64,000 nucleotides of DNA from an uncultured Bacteroidales bacterium (GTDB lineage: Bacteria; Bacteroidota; Bacteroidia; Bacteroidales; UBA932): assembly GCA_900316525.1 (NCBI GenBank), contig ONDF01000013.1, forward strand, positions 1-64,000, in the 5' to 3' direction. The position numbers and the translations under genes are program-made. The notes under the pieces are model-generated. The model saw only the letters and a list, made by a program, of their open reading frames with translations. It ran no database searches and was not told where the DNA came from. Of this stretch, positions 42,010 through 50,267 are shown piece by piece (positions within the stretch are counted from its first letter, which is position 1; the number at the start of each line of letters is the position of its first letter).

Positions 42010-42527
42010 AACGCTGGCTCCTCATACTGGCCGGCCTGGCGCTGGCGCTCGCCGCATCGGCCCAGGAGAACATCCTGGACCGCCTGAAGGCGGCCAATAC
42101 CTACGAGACGCTGCAGGCGTCCTTCACCCAGACGCGGCACAGTTCGATGCTCACGAAGGACCTCAAGAGCGAAGGCCGGATGGTCCTTGCGAGCCCCGAC
42201 CGCATCCGCTGGGAAGTGCTGAAGCCCTATCCGAGCGTGTTCGTCTCCAGTGGGGAACTGGCCATCGCCGGCCGCCGCTTCCGGATGCCCACGGAAAAGG
42301 ACTTCACTGCGACCGCCCTGGAAGGGGAGGACCTCGCCGTGAAGCTGGTGCCGGTCCGCCGGGACCTCAAGTCCCTGTTCCGGGAAATCATCGTCCATGC
42401 CGACAAGCAGTCCCTCCGGATCCGGTCCGCCCTCCTCATCACGCCGGACGGCGACTGGACGCAGCTGGAGTTCAAGGACTTCGTCGTGAACCGGCCCGTG
42501 GATGCCAAACTCTTTGAAAAACAGTAA
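42006..42527 (+). CDS. LolA-like outer-membrane lipoprotein carrier
   Basis: A 173-residue periplasmic protein with signal peptide ending LAASAQ (about residue 20). The half-barrel LolA fold is suggested by LQASFTQTRHSSML (residues 36-49), SEGRMVLASPDRIRWEVLKP and the final FKDFVVNRPVDAKLFEK. LolA proteins carry acylated molecules in a hydrophobic groove. Members inside aryl-polyene and flexirubin loci are thought to ferry the exported lipid-like product. The gene overlaps the transporter by 4 bases and is followed 2 bases later by the hotdog gene. Confidence 0.85.
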   Translation: MKRWLLILAGLALALAASAQENILDRLKAANTYETLQASFTQTRHSSMLTKDLKSEGRMVLASPDRIRWEVLKPYPSVFVSSGELAIAGRRFRMPTEKDFTATALEGEDLAVKLVPVRRDLKSLFREIIVHADKQSLRIRSALLITPDGDWTQLEFKDFVVNRPVDAKLFEKQ

Positions 42528-42528
42528 G

Positions 42529-42849
42529 ATGCTGCAGGGAATCCTCTACGAGACCATCGCGGTCGATGCGGCCGGCGCAACCATCCGCCTGCTGCCGGAA
42601 AGCCCCGTTTACAAGGGGCACTTCCCCGGGTATCCCATCACGCCGGGCGTGTGCCTGGTGGAGATCGCGCTGGAGCTGATGGGGAATGTGCAACTCGTGG
42701 GGGCGAAGAACATCAAGTTCACGAGCCCGATCATCCCGGCGGAAGGGATGGAACTCCGGTTCAACCTGGGCGGGGAAGGAAGCGAGCGGACGGTGGAAAT
42801 CCTCTCCGGAGAAACCCTCTGTGCCAAAATGAGCCTGACCGTGGCGTGA
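42529..42849 (+). CDS. FabZ/FabA-like hotdog 3-hydroxyacyl dehydratase
   Basis: A 106-residue single hotdog domain. The active-site helix region YKGHFPGYPITPGVCLVEIA (residues 25-44) matches the HFPG.P..PGV..VE pattern of FabZ/FabA-type dehydratases, with catalytic His and Glu. It is shorter than housekeeping FabZ (about 140-150 residues), like the dehydratases of aryl-polyene loci. The ATG at 42529 follows the LolA stop by one base; an alternative start at 42502 would overlap LolA. Its stop overlaps the GTG start of the GT2 gene (GTGA). An acyl carrier protein partner is not in this window. Confidence 0.82.
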   Translation: MLQGILYETIAVDAAGATIRLLPESPVYKGHFPGYPITPGVCLVEIALELMGNVQLVGAKNIKFTSPIIPAEGMELRFNLGGEGSERTVEILSGETLCAKMSLTVA

Positions 42850-43556
42850 CCGATCCCCGTCATATCTGCGCCGTCATCCCGACGTTCAACAACGGCGGGA
42901 CGGTCGCGGACGTGGTCCGCGGCGTCCTCCGGCAGGGACTGCCGGTGCTCGTGGTGGACGACGGCAGCACGGACGATACGCAGGAAAAGTTGAAGGACCT
43001 GGACATCCGGATCCTGCGGCACGAAACCAACCGGGGGAAGGGCCACGCGCTTAAGACCGGCCTGGAAGCCGCGCGGAAGCAGGGTTACCGCTTCGCGGTG
43101 ACGCTGGACGCGGACGGCCAGCACGATCCCGCCGACATCCCGGCGCTCGTCGCTGCGGCGGGGGAGCGGACGCTCGTCATCGGCAGCCGCAACCTCACGG
43201 CGGAGGGAATGCCTTCGGGCAACACCTTCGCGAACAAGTTCTCGAACTTCTGGTTCACCGTCCAGACCGGACGGAAACTTCCCGATACGCAGACGGGCTT
43301 CCGCGTATACCCGCTGGAGGACCTCCCGTCCCTGAAACTCCTGACCGCCCGGTATGAGGCGGAACTCGCGCTCCTCGTCTTCTCCGCCTGGAAGAACCTC
43401 CGGATCGTCCCGGTCCCGGTGCGGGTGTACTATCCCGAGGACCGCGTGTCCCATTTCCGGCCCTTCGCCGATTTCTTCCGGATCAGCGTGCTGAACACTG
43501 TCCTGTGCGTGCTCGCCCTGGTCTATGGTTATCCCCGGATGCTCCTGGGCCGATGA
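42846..43556 (+). CDS. GT2-family glycosyltransferase (dolichyl-phosphate mannose synthase-like), GTG start
   Basis: A 236-residue cytosolic GT-A fold enzyme. From the GTG start the protein reads (M)TDPRHICAVIPTFNNGGT; VLVVDDGSTDDT near residue 38 and TLDADGQHDP near residue 87 hold the metal- and sugar-nucleotide-binding Asp residues, and DTQTGFRVYPLEDL follows. The C-terminal part has one hydrophobic stretch (ISVLNTVLCVLALVYGYPRM). Longer upstream frames would be antisense-free but lie inside the hotdog gene, and the GTGA overlap supports the GTG start. The probable role is sugar transfer to a lipid carrier. Confidence 0.85.
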   Translation: MTDPRHICAVIPTFNNGGTVADVVRGVLRQGLPVLVVDDGSTDDTQEKLKDLDIRILRHETNRGKGHALKTGLEAARKQGYRFAVTLDADGQHDPADIPALVAAAGERTLVIGSRNLTAEGMPSGNTFANKFSNFWFTVQTGRKLPDTQTGFRVYPLEDLPSLKLLTARYEAELALLVFSAWKNLRIVPVPVRVYYPEDRVSHFRPFADFFRISVLNTVLCVLALVYGYPRMLLGR

Positions 43557-46500
43557 AAAAGCTCGTCCTGCATATCTACGACTGGCTGTCGGCGCGCAAA
43601 GGGCTGGCCATCACCCTGATGGGCGTCCTGCTGGGCCTCTGCACCCTGTCCGCCCTGCGGATGCACTACGAGGAGGACATCTCCGCTTTCCTGCCGCAGA
43701 GCGAGGAAAGCAAGCGCTATTCCGACGTCTACAACCGCCTCGGGCAGGACCGGATGGCCGTTTTCTTCGAATCCGAGACGGAGGATCCCGACCGCGTGAT
43801 GGACGCGATGACGGCCTTCGGCGACCTCTGGGCCGAGGCCGACACCGCCGCGCTCGTCCCGGACCTCCAGGTTTCCGCCGACGCGGGCGCCGTGGAGGAG
43901 GTCTTCGGCTTCATCCGCACCCACTGGCCCTATTTCCTGACGGAGGCCGATTATGCCCGCATGGACTCCCTCCTGGCCGTTCCCAGCTTTTTGGAGGCGC
44001 GGATGGCGGAGAACGAGCGGAGTTTCTACTCCATGGGCTCGAGCTTTACCTCCCAATACCTCCGCAGCGATCCTTTGGGCCTGTTCTCCCCGGTACTACA
44101 GCGGCTGGAGGCCTTGAATCCGGCGACGAAAAGCCGGGTGGAGGACGGCTTCCTGTTCACGGGAGACGGCCGTACCGGCGTCGTCCTGTTCAATTCGCCT
44201 TTCGGCAGTACCGAATCCGGTCGGAATGCGGAACTGAAAGCCTTGACGGACACGGTCAAGGCGCGGACGGCGGCGCAGTTCCCGGACCTCCGCATCACCT
44301 CGACAGGCGGTCCGGAGGTGGCCGTGGAGAATGCCTCCCGCATCAAGAAAGACTCCTTCCTGGCTCTGGCCCTCGCGGCTCTTCTCATCTGCATCGTCCT
44401 GTGGCTCAGCTATAAACGCTTCACGGACGTCTGCTGGATCCTCGTGTCCATCCTCGCCGGCGCCCTGTTCGCCCTCGGGATCATCGCCCTCTTCAAGAGT
44501 TCGGTGTCGCTGATCGTCCTGGGCATCGGGTCCATGATCATCGGCATCGCCGTGAACTATCCGCTCCACTATGTGGACCACCTGAAATACCAGCCGGACA
44601 AGCGCAAGGCCCTCGCGGACCAGGTCAATCCGCTCCTGGTGGGCAACATCACCACCGTGGGCGCCTTCCTGTCGCTGCTCCTGCTGAAGGCCGAGGCCCT
44701 GCACGATTTCGGTTTCATCGGCGCGATGATGCTGGTGGGGACGATCCTGTTCGTGCTCGTGTTCCTGCCGGTCCTCGTGCCGGCGGCCTCCCGGCCCCGG
44801 AACACCGTCAAACTGGACTTCGACCGGCACATCCACCTGGCCCCGAAGGCCCGCAGGTGGGTTTTCATCGGCTTCCTGGCCCTCACGGCCGTCCTGTTCT
44901 GGCTCAGCCGGGGCATCTCCTTCGACGCGGACATGCACCACATCAACTACATGACGCCGGAGCAGGAGCGCGGTTTCGCCCTCCTGGAGGAAATGGGCGC
45001 CTCGGCCGATGGCGCTTCGACGGTGTATGTGGTCGCGTCCGGCGCGACGGCGGAGGAGGCGCTGCAGTGCAACGAAGCGCTTCAAGCCGTTGTCTCCGCC
45101 GGTACGCCGGTTGCTTCGACAAGCTCAGCGACCGACTTCTCCGGCCTGGGCACGTTCCTGCCTTCGAAGCAGGAGCAGGCGAAGCGTCTGGCCCGTTGGA
45201 ACGCCTTCCTGGAGGCGCATCCCGACCTGTCGGGCCGCATCATCGACGCCGGTTTGAAGGCCGGTTTCACGGCCCATGCCTTCCAGCCTTTCTTCGACCT
45301 GCTGGACGAAGACTGGACCGTTCAGGAAGTGGACTTTTTCGCCCCTGTTACCGGCACGCTGGGAACGGCGATGTACCTGCCGGGGGAGGATCAGGTGCAG
45401 GTGGTCAATTACTTGAAGGTGAAGGAGATTCCCGGTCATCCTTCGACAAGCTCAGGAACCGCCGGGAATGGCGGAGGAGCCCGGAATGAGGTGGAGGCAC
45501 TGCGGGCGGCGTTGCCTGAGGGAGCGTTCTGCTTTACGCAGGACGACGTATCCGGCACGCTGGCGCGGATGCTGTCGGAGGATTTCGACCGGATCGGGCT
45601 TTTGTGCAGCGTCATCGTCTTCTTCTTCCTGTGCCTGTCCCTGGGGCTGACGATGGGCGTCACCGCCTTCCTGCCGCTGGCGGTGGGCTGGATCTGGATC
45701 CTCGGGACGATGCGCCTGTTCGGCCTGCAGTTCAACATCGTCAATATCATCCTCGCGACCTTCATCTTCGGTCAAGGAGACGATTACTCCATCTTCATCA
45801 CCGAGGGGCTGATGTACGAGTACGCGACGGGCAAGAAGATCCTGCGGTCGTTCAAGAACGCCGTGGTCCTGTCGGCCCTCATCATGTTCATCGGCATCGG
45901 CGCCCTCATCGTGGCGAAGCATCCGGCCCTGCGGTCGCTGGCGGCCGTGACCATCGTGGGCATGTTCACGGTGGTGGCGATGGCCTATTACCTGCCGCCG
46001 CTGGTGTTCCGCTTCCTGACGACGAAGAAAGGCCAGCCGCGCAAGGTGGCCTGGACGCTGGGACGATCCCTCCGGACCGGGTATATCTTTGTCGTGTTCC
46101 TGCTGGCCATGCTGGTCCTGACCGTATGGACCTTCTTCCTGTTCCTGGGCGGTCCCACGCCCCGGAAGCGGGAAAAGTACCGCCGTGGCCTGATGAAGAC
46201 GGCGCGGCTGGCGATGAAGGCCATCCCGGGCTGCCCGTACACGCTTTCCAACCCGCACGGGGAGGATTTCTCCAAGCCAGCCGTGTATATCTGCAACCAC
46301 CAGTCGCACTTTGACATCCTGCCCATCATCGCCCTGCATCCGAAGGTCATCCTCCTGACCAACGAATGGGTCTGGAACAGCCCGTTCTACGGCTACTTGA
46401 TCCGCAAGGCGGAGTTCTATCCGGTGATGGAAGGGCTGGAGAAGAACCTGGCCCATATGAAAGACCTCGTGGCGCGGGGCTACTCCATCGTCATCTTCCC

Positions 46501-47074
46501 GGAGGGCACGCGGAGCCTGGACTGCCGGATCCAGCGCTTCCACCGGGGCGCCTTTGTCTCGGCCCGGGAACTGGGCCTGCCCATCCTGCCGCTGTATATC
46601 CACGGTTTCGGCTACGCCCTGCCCAAGCATGATTTCCTGCTGCGGAGGGCCGGGCTGTATATGGAAGTGGGCGAGCGGTTCGAGGTGCCGGAAGGCGACA
46701 TCGCCGCGTTCACGCGGAAGGTCCGTCACGATTACGAACGGGAATATAACCGCATTCGCCGCGAACGCGAGACGGCGGCGTACAACGCCACCTATGTCCG
46801 ATACCAGTACCTGTACAAGGGGCATGACGCCGATGTGGAATGCCGCCGCGTCCTGACGCCGGAAACCCTCGCCCAGGTCGATGCCCTGACGGGCGATTCG
46901 CTCGTCATCCCGGAAGCCGGCTGCGGCGTCTATGCCCTCCTGGCGGCCCTGACGCATCCCGAGATGCAGGTGACGGCCTACGAGGAAGACGAAGAAAAGT
47001 ACCTGACGGCCGCCCGCTGTGCGGGCGTTCCGGAGAATTTGACTTATATTTGCGGGAGATGCGAAGAATCCTGA
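43553..47074 (+). CDS. MMPL/RND exporter fused to a PlsC acyltransferase and a partial methyltransferase-like tail
   Basis: An 1173-residue protein in three parts. Residues 1-800 are an MMPL-type RND exporter: helix at residues 15-33, periplasmic domain, a helix bundle at about 265-425 with GIGSMIIGIAVNYPLHYVDH, a second periplasmic loop and a bundle with GQGDDYSIFITEGL. Residues about 850-1060 are a PlsC acyltransferase (NHQSHFD, His916; FPEGTRS near 982; FHRGAF). The last 100 residues resemble the start of a SAM-methyltransferase Rossmann fold (VIPEAGCGVYALLAALTHPE, YEEDEEKY) but stop early. Two short dispersed repeats sit in frame at 45113 and 45440. The operon context suggests export of an acylated product. 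Confidence 0.88.
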   Translation: MKKLVLHIYDWLSARKGLAITLMGVLLGLCTLSALRMHYEEDISAFLPQSEESKRYSDVYNRLGQDRMAVFFESETEDPDRVMDAMTAFGDLWAEADTAALVPDLQVSADAGAVEEVFGFIRTHWPYFLTEADYARMDSLLAVPSFLEARMAENERSFYSMGSSFTSQYLRSDPLGLFSPVLQRLEALNPATKSRVEDGFLFTGDGRTGVVLFNSPFGSTESGRNAELKALTDTVKARTAAQFPDLRITSTGGPEVAVENASRIKKDSFLALALAALLICIVLWLSYKRFTDVCWILVSILAGALFALGIIALFKSSVSLIVLGIGSMIIGIAVNYPLHYVDHLKYQPDKRKALADQVNPLLVGNITTVGAFLSLLLLKAEALHDFGFIGAMMLVGTILFVLVFLPVLVPAASRPRNTVKLDFDRHIHLAPKARRWVFIGFLALTAVLFWLSRGISFDADMHHINYMTPEQERGFALLEEMGASADGASTVYVVASGATAEEALQCNEALQAVVSAGTPVASTSSATDFSGLGTFLPSKQEQAKRLARWNAFLEAHPDLSGRIIDAGLKAGFTAHAFQPFFDLLDEDWTVQEVDFFAPVTGTLGTAMYLPGEDQVQVVNYLKVKEIPGHPSTSSGTAGNGGGARNEVEALRAALPEGAFCFTQDDVSGTLARMLSEDFDRIGLLCSVIVFFFLCLSLGLTMGVTAFLPLAVGWIWILGTMRLFGLQFNIVNIILATFIFGQGDDYSIFITEGLMYEYATGKKILRSFKNAVVLSALIMFIGIGALIVAKHPALRSLAAVTIVGMFTVVAMAYYLPPLVFRFLTTKKGQPRKVAWTLGRSLRTGYIFVVFLLAMLVLTVWTFFLFLGGPTPRKREKYRRGLMKTARLAMKAIPGCPYTLSNPHGEDFSKPAVYICNHQSHFDILPIIALHPKVILLTNEWVWNSPFYGYLIRKAEFYPVMEGLEKNLAHMKDLVARGYSIVIFPEGTRSLDCRIQRFHRGAFVSARELGLPILPLYIHGFGYALPKHDFLLRRAGLYMEVGERFEVPEGDIAAFTRKVRHDYEREYNRIRRERETAAYNATYVRYQYLYKGHDADVECRRVLTPETLAQVDALTGDSLVIPEAGCGVYALLAALTHPEMQVTAYEEDEEKYLTAARCAGVPENLTYICGRCEES
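45113..45133. repeat. CTTCGACAAGCTCAG repeat inside the MMPL gene, copy 1
   Basis: GCTTCGACAAGCTCAGCGAC, read in frame as ASTSSAT within the second periplasmic loop. Confidence 0.75.
45440..45460. repeat. CTTCGACAAGCTCAG repeat inside the MMPL gene, copy 2
   Basis: CCTTCGACAAGCTCAGGAAC, read in frame as PSTSSGT and followed by a low-complexity Gly-rich stretch (AGNGGGARNE). Confidence 0.8.
47045..47052 (+). promoter_or_regulatory. Possible internal promoter before the alpha/beta hydrolase gene
   Basis: TATATTTG inside the end of the MMPL gene, 6 bases before the ATG at 47059. No clear -33 box was found, so this is tentative. Confidence 0.4.
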
Positions 47075-47919
47075 CCCTTCTTTTCCTCGTGCTCGGCACG
47101 GCCCTGCAGGCCCAGACCGTGAAGATCTGGGAAGGCACGTCCGTGCACGCCGGTTCCACGCTGACGGCCTATCTGCCGGAAGGCGAGCCGAAGGCCGCCG
47201 TGGTCGTGTGCCCGGGCGGCAGCTATTTCTGGCTGGACAAGGAAGGGGAAGGCGAGCTGGTCGGCGAGTGGCTCGCCTCCGAGGGCTTCGCCGCTTACGT
47301 GCTCCTGTACCGCACGGGCGGCTGGTTCAATTTCACGTTCCATACGCGGGCCGTGTTCGGCGGCAACCGCCATCCGGACATGATCGCGGACCTGCAGCGG
47401 GCCATCACCCTGGTCCGGCGGCAGTACGACGGTCCGGTGGGGGCGATGGGCTTCTCCGCGGGCGGACACCTGGTGATGTCGGCGGCGGAGTTTTTCGGGA
47501 CGGATTTCACGGAGCGCGCGGCGGGAACGCCCCTGCGCCCGGATTTCGTCGCGCCCATCTATCCGGTCGTGTCCATGCGCGATCCCAGCACCCACGCCCG
47601 TTCCCGGCGCGGTCTGCTGGGCGACGGAAGGACCGGCAACCAGGTGATGCGGGACTCCCTCTCGCTGGAGTGCCACGTGCGTCCTGACACGCCGCCCGTG
47701 TTCCTCCTCCGCTGCGACGACGACCCGGTGGTGGACCCGCGCAATGCGGACCTGCTGGACGAAGCCTTGACGGAGAAGGGCGTGACGCACCGCACCATCC
47801 GCTACCACGTGGGCGGACACGGGTTCGGCGCCGACAAAGAGAAATTTACGGAGGAAACGGCCCGTTGGCAGGCCGAGTTCCTCGATTGGATAGCAGAGAT
47901 CGACTATGGAAGACATTGA
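47059..47919 (+). CDS. Exported alpha/beta-hydrolase (acetyl-esterase-like)
   Basis: A 286-residue protein with signal peptide (LLFLVLGTALQAQ, about residue 19). The hydrolase core has PGGSYFWLD as the oxyanion loop, nucleophile elbow GFSAGGH with Ser133, VFLLRCDDDPVVDP with the acidic residue, and a final VGGHGFG with the catalytic His. It resembles periplasmic carbohydrate-ester esterases of Bacteroidota. It starts 16 bases inside the MMPL gene and its 3' end overlaps the ligase gene by 14 bases, so it belongs to the operon physically; it may deacylate the product or a precursor. Confidence 0.85.
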   Translation: MRRILTLLFLVLGTALQAQTVKIWEGTSVHAGSTLTAYLPEGEPKAAVVVCPGGSYFWLDKEGEGELVGEWLASEGFAAYVLLYRTGGWFNFTFHTRAVFGGNRHPDMIADLQRAITLVRRQYDGPVGAMGFSAGGHLVMSAAEFFGTDFTERAAGTPLRPDFVAPIYPVVSMRDPSTHARSRRGLLGDGRTGNQVMRDSLSLECHVRPDTPPVFLLRCDDDPVVDPRNADLLDEALTEKGVTHRTIRYHVGGHGFGADKEKFTEETARWQAEFLDWIAEIDYGRH

Positions 47920-49204
47920 GTTCCAGAGGCCCGAAGCCATCAAGGCCTATCAGGAAGGGCGCCTCGCGGAGGCCCTGCAATACTTGGCCGGACATTCGAA
48001 GTACTATCAGCGGATGTTCGAGAGCTATCACATCGACATCGCGAAGATCCGGACGCTGGAGGACCTGGTGAAGATTCCCTTCACCGAAAAGAAGGACCTG
48101 CAGCTGTTCAACGACGATTTCCTGTGCTGCCCCAAGGAGAAGATCGTGGATTACGTCACGACCTCCGGCACGCTGGGGGACCCCGTGACCTTCGGCTGCA
48201 CGGACAAGGACCTGGACCGCCTCGCGTTCAACGAGGAGAAATCCTTCGCCTGCGCCGGCGTGAAGCCCGGGGACATCGTCCAGCTGATGACCACCATCGA
48301 CAAGCGCTTCATGGCGGGCCTGGCCTATTTCCTGGGCATCCGGAAGCTCGGCGCCAGCATCATCCGCGTGGGCAACGGCATCCCGGAACTGCAGTGGGAC
48401 ACCATCCAGCGGCTGAAGCCGGACACCATCATGTGCGTCCCGTCCTTCATCCTGCGCCTGATCCAGTACGCGGAGGAGCACGGCATCGACTACAAGAATT
48501 CCTCGGTCCGGCGGATCATCGGCATCGGCGAGGGCCTGCGGGACCAGCAGTTCGACCTGAACCTCCTGGGCCGCCGGATCAAGGAGAAATGGGACGTGGA
48601 GCTGTTCGCGACCTATTCCTCCACCGAGATGGGCGCGACCTTCTCCGAGTGCCCCTACGGCTGCGGCGGACACGTCCATCCGGAGCTCATCATCGTGGAG
48701 ATCATCGGCGAGGACAACCTGCCGGTGCCCGACGGGGAAGTGGGCGAGATCGTGGTCACCACCCTGGGCGTCGAGGGGATGCCGCTCCTGCGCTTCCGCA
48801 CGGGCGACATGGCCGCGAAGGTCACCGAGCAGTGCAAGTGTGGCCGCTGGTCATACCGCCTCACCCCGCTCGTGGGCCGCAAGAACAATATGATCAAGCT
48901 CAAGGGTACCACCCTCTATCCGCCGGCCGTGAACGACGTGCTGGACAATGCGGACTATGTGGAGAACTACGTGGTCATCGTCGACGAAAGCGATGCCGGT
49001 ACGGACGACGTGCTCGTGAAGCTGGGCCTCAAGTACCAGCCGGAGTTCGACGCCGTGAAGGACCTCAAGGACCGCTTCCGCTCCCGCATCCGGGTGGCGC
49101 CCCGCATCGAGGTCTGCCCTCCGGCGGAGGTGGCGGCCATCCTGTATCCCGCCAAGTCCCGCAAACCCGTGAAATTCATCGACAACCGACCGAAGCATGT
49201 TTGA
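47906..49204 (+). CDS. PaaK-like AMP-forming acyl/aryl-CoA ligase
   Basis: A 432-residue cytosolic ANL-superfamily enzyme of the phenylacetate-CoA ligase type. The AMP-binding loop is VTTSGTLGDPVTFGCT near residue 88, with ATYSSTEMGATFSECPYGCG near residue 236 (adenine site plus the Cys cluster seen in PaaK proteins), LLRFRTGDMA and GRKNNMIKLKGTTLYPPAV. It activates a carboxylic acid to its adenylate and probably a thioester. The substrate may be an aromatic or fatty acid starter, as in aryl-polyene loci, but this is not decidable from sequence. It overlaps both neighbours. Confidence 0.83.
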   Translation: MEDIEFQRPEAIKAYQEGRLAEALQYLAGHSKYYQRMFESYHIDIAKIRTLEDLVKIPFTEKKDLQLFNDDFLCCPKEKIVDYVTTSGTLGDPVTFGCTDKDLDRLAFNEEKSFACAGVKPGDIVQLMTTIDKRFMAGLAYFLGIRKLGASIIRVGNGIPELQWDTIQRLKPDTIMCVPSFILRLIQYAEEHGIDYKNSSVRRIIGIGEGLRDQQFDLNLLGRRIKEKWDVELFATYSSTEMGATFSECPYGCGGHVHPELIIVEIIGEDNLPVPDGEVGEIVVTTLGVEGMPLLRFRTGDMAAKVTEQCKCGRWSYRLTPLVGRKNNMIKLKGTTLYPPAVNDVLDNADYVENYVVIVDESDAGTDDVLVKLGLKYQPEFDAVKDLKDRFRSRIRVAPRIEVCPPAEVAAILYPAKSRKPVKFIDNRPKHV

Positions 49205-50267
49205 CGACATCCGTCCCTATACCGACGCGGAGATTCCCGCCGCGATGCAGCGCCTCGTCGCCTATCCCGAATTCCGGGCGGTGTGCGGCTACCTGTTCCC
49301 GGACAAGCCGTTCGAGGAGGTGGCCGGCCTCCTGACCTCCTCCCGGACGGTGGAGGATTTCCAGGCCCGCTTCATGGTGCCTGTCGTGGAGGCCCTGATG
49401 GACAAGACGACCGACGGGGTGACCGTGGAGGGCATGGAGAAGCTGGACCCTGCGGTGAGCTATCTCTTCGTTTCCAACCACCGCGACATCGTGATGGACG
49501 CCGCTTTCCTGCAGGTGCTGCTGCGCCGCGCCGGTCTCCGGACGTCCGAGATCACTTTCGGGGCGAACCTGATGCAGGGCGGCCTGGTGGTGGATTTCGG
49601 CAAGTCCAACAAGATGTTCCGGGTGGAGCGGCCGACGACGGTCTCTTCTCCGCGGGCGTTCCTGACCAGTTCGGTGCGCCTGTCGGAGTATATCCGGTGG
49701 ACCATCACCGAGAAGGGGGAGTCCGTCTGGATCGCCCAGCGGAACGGGCGGACGAAGGACGGGGTGGACGCGACGGACCAGGGCATCATCAAGATGTTCT
49801 CGCTGGCGGGCGACATCCTGGACCTGCACATCGTGCCGCTCGCCGTCTCCTATGAATGGGAGCCCTGCGACGTGCTGAAAGCGGCGGAGCTGACCGCCCT
49901 GGAGCGGGACCGCTATTACGCAAAGAAGCCCGGGGAGGACCTGAAGAGCATCCTCACCGGCATCACCCAGCCCAAGGGCCGGGTCCACTATACGGTCTGT
50001 GACCCGGTGACGGCGGGGGACCTCGCCCCTTGGCAGGACCTTCCCGTCAACACCTTCTGCCGCGAGACGGCGGGCCTGATCGACCGGCGCATCCGGGCCG
50101 GGTACAAGATCTGGCCGAACAACCGCATCGCCGCGGACTACCTGGAAGGCAACTCCTGGGGCGGCTATACGCCGCGGGAGAAGGCCGCCTTCGAAGCCCA
50201 TCTCGCCTCCGTTCCGGAGGAATTGCGCTATACCGTCCTGAAAATCTACGCCGGCCCCCTGCTATGA
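49197..50267 (+). CDS. PlsC-type acyltransferase (1-acyl-glycerol-3-phosphate acyltransferase family)
   Basis: A 356-residue protein. The acyltransferase motif NHRDIVMDA gives His95 and Asp100, and WIAQRNGRTKDGVDATDQG near residue 178 stands in place of the usual FPEGTRS block. It has an N-terminal helical region of about 70 residues and a long C-terminal part, so it is larger than a minimal PlsC. No membrane helix is strong. It is the second acyltransferase in this operon and probably transfers an acyl chain onto the product's lipid or sugar part. Confidence 0.82.
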   Translation: MFDDIRPYTDAEIPAAMQRLVAYPEFRAVCGYLFPDKPFEEVAGLLTSSRTVEDFQARFMVPVVEALMDKTTDGVTVEGMEKLDPAVSYLFVSNHRDIVMDAAFLQVLLRRAGLRTSEITFGANLMQGGLVVDFGKSNKMFRVERPTTVSSPRAFLTSSVRLSEYIRWTITEKGESVWIAQRNGRTKDGVDATDQGIIKMFSLAGDILDLHIVPLAVSYEWEPCDVLKAAELTALERDRYYAKKPGEDLKSILTGITQPKGRVHYTVCDPVTAGDLAPWQDLPVNTFCRETAGLIDRRIRAGYKIWPNNRIAADYLEGNSWGGYTPREKAAFEAHLASVPEELRYTVLKIYAGPLL

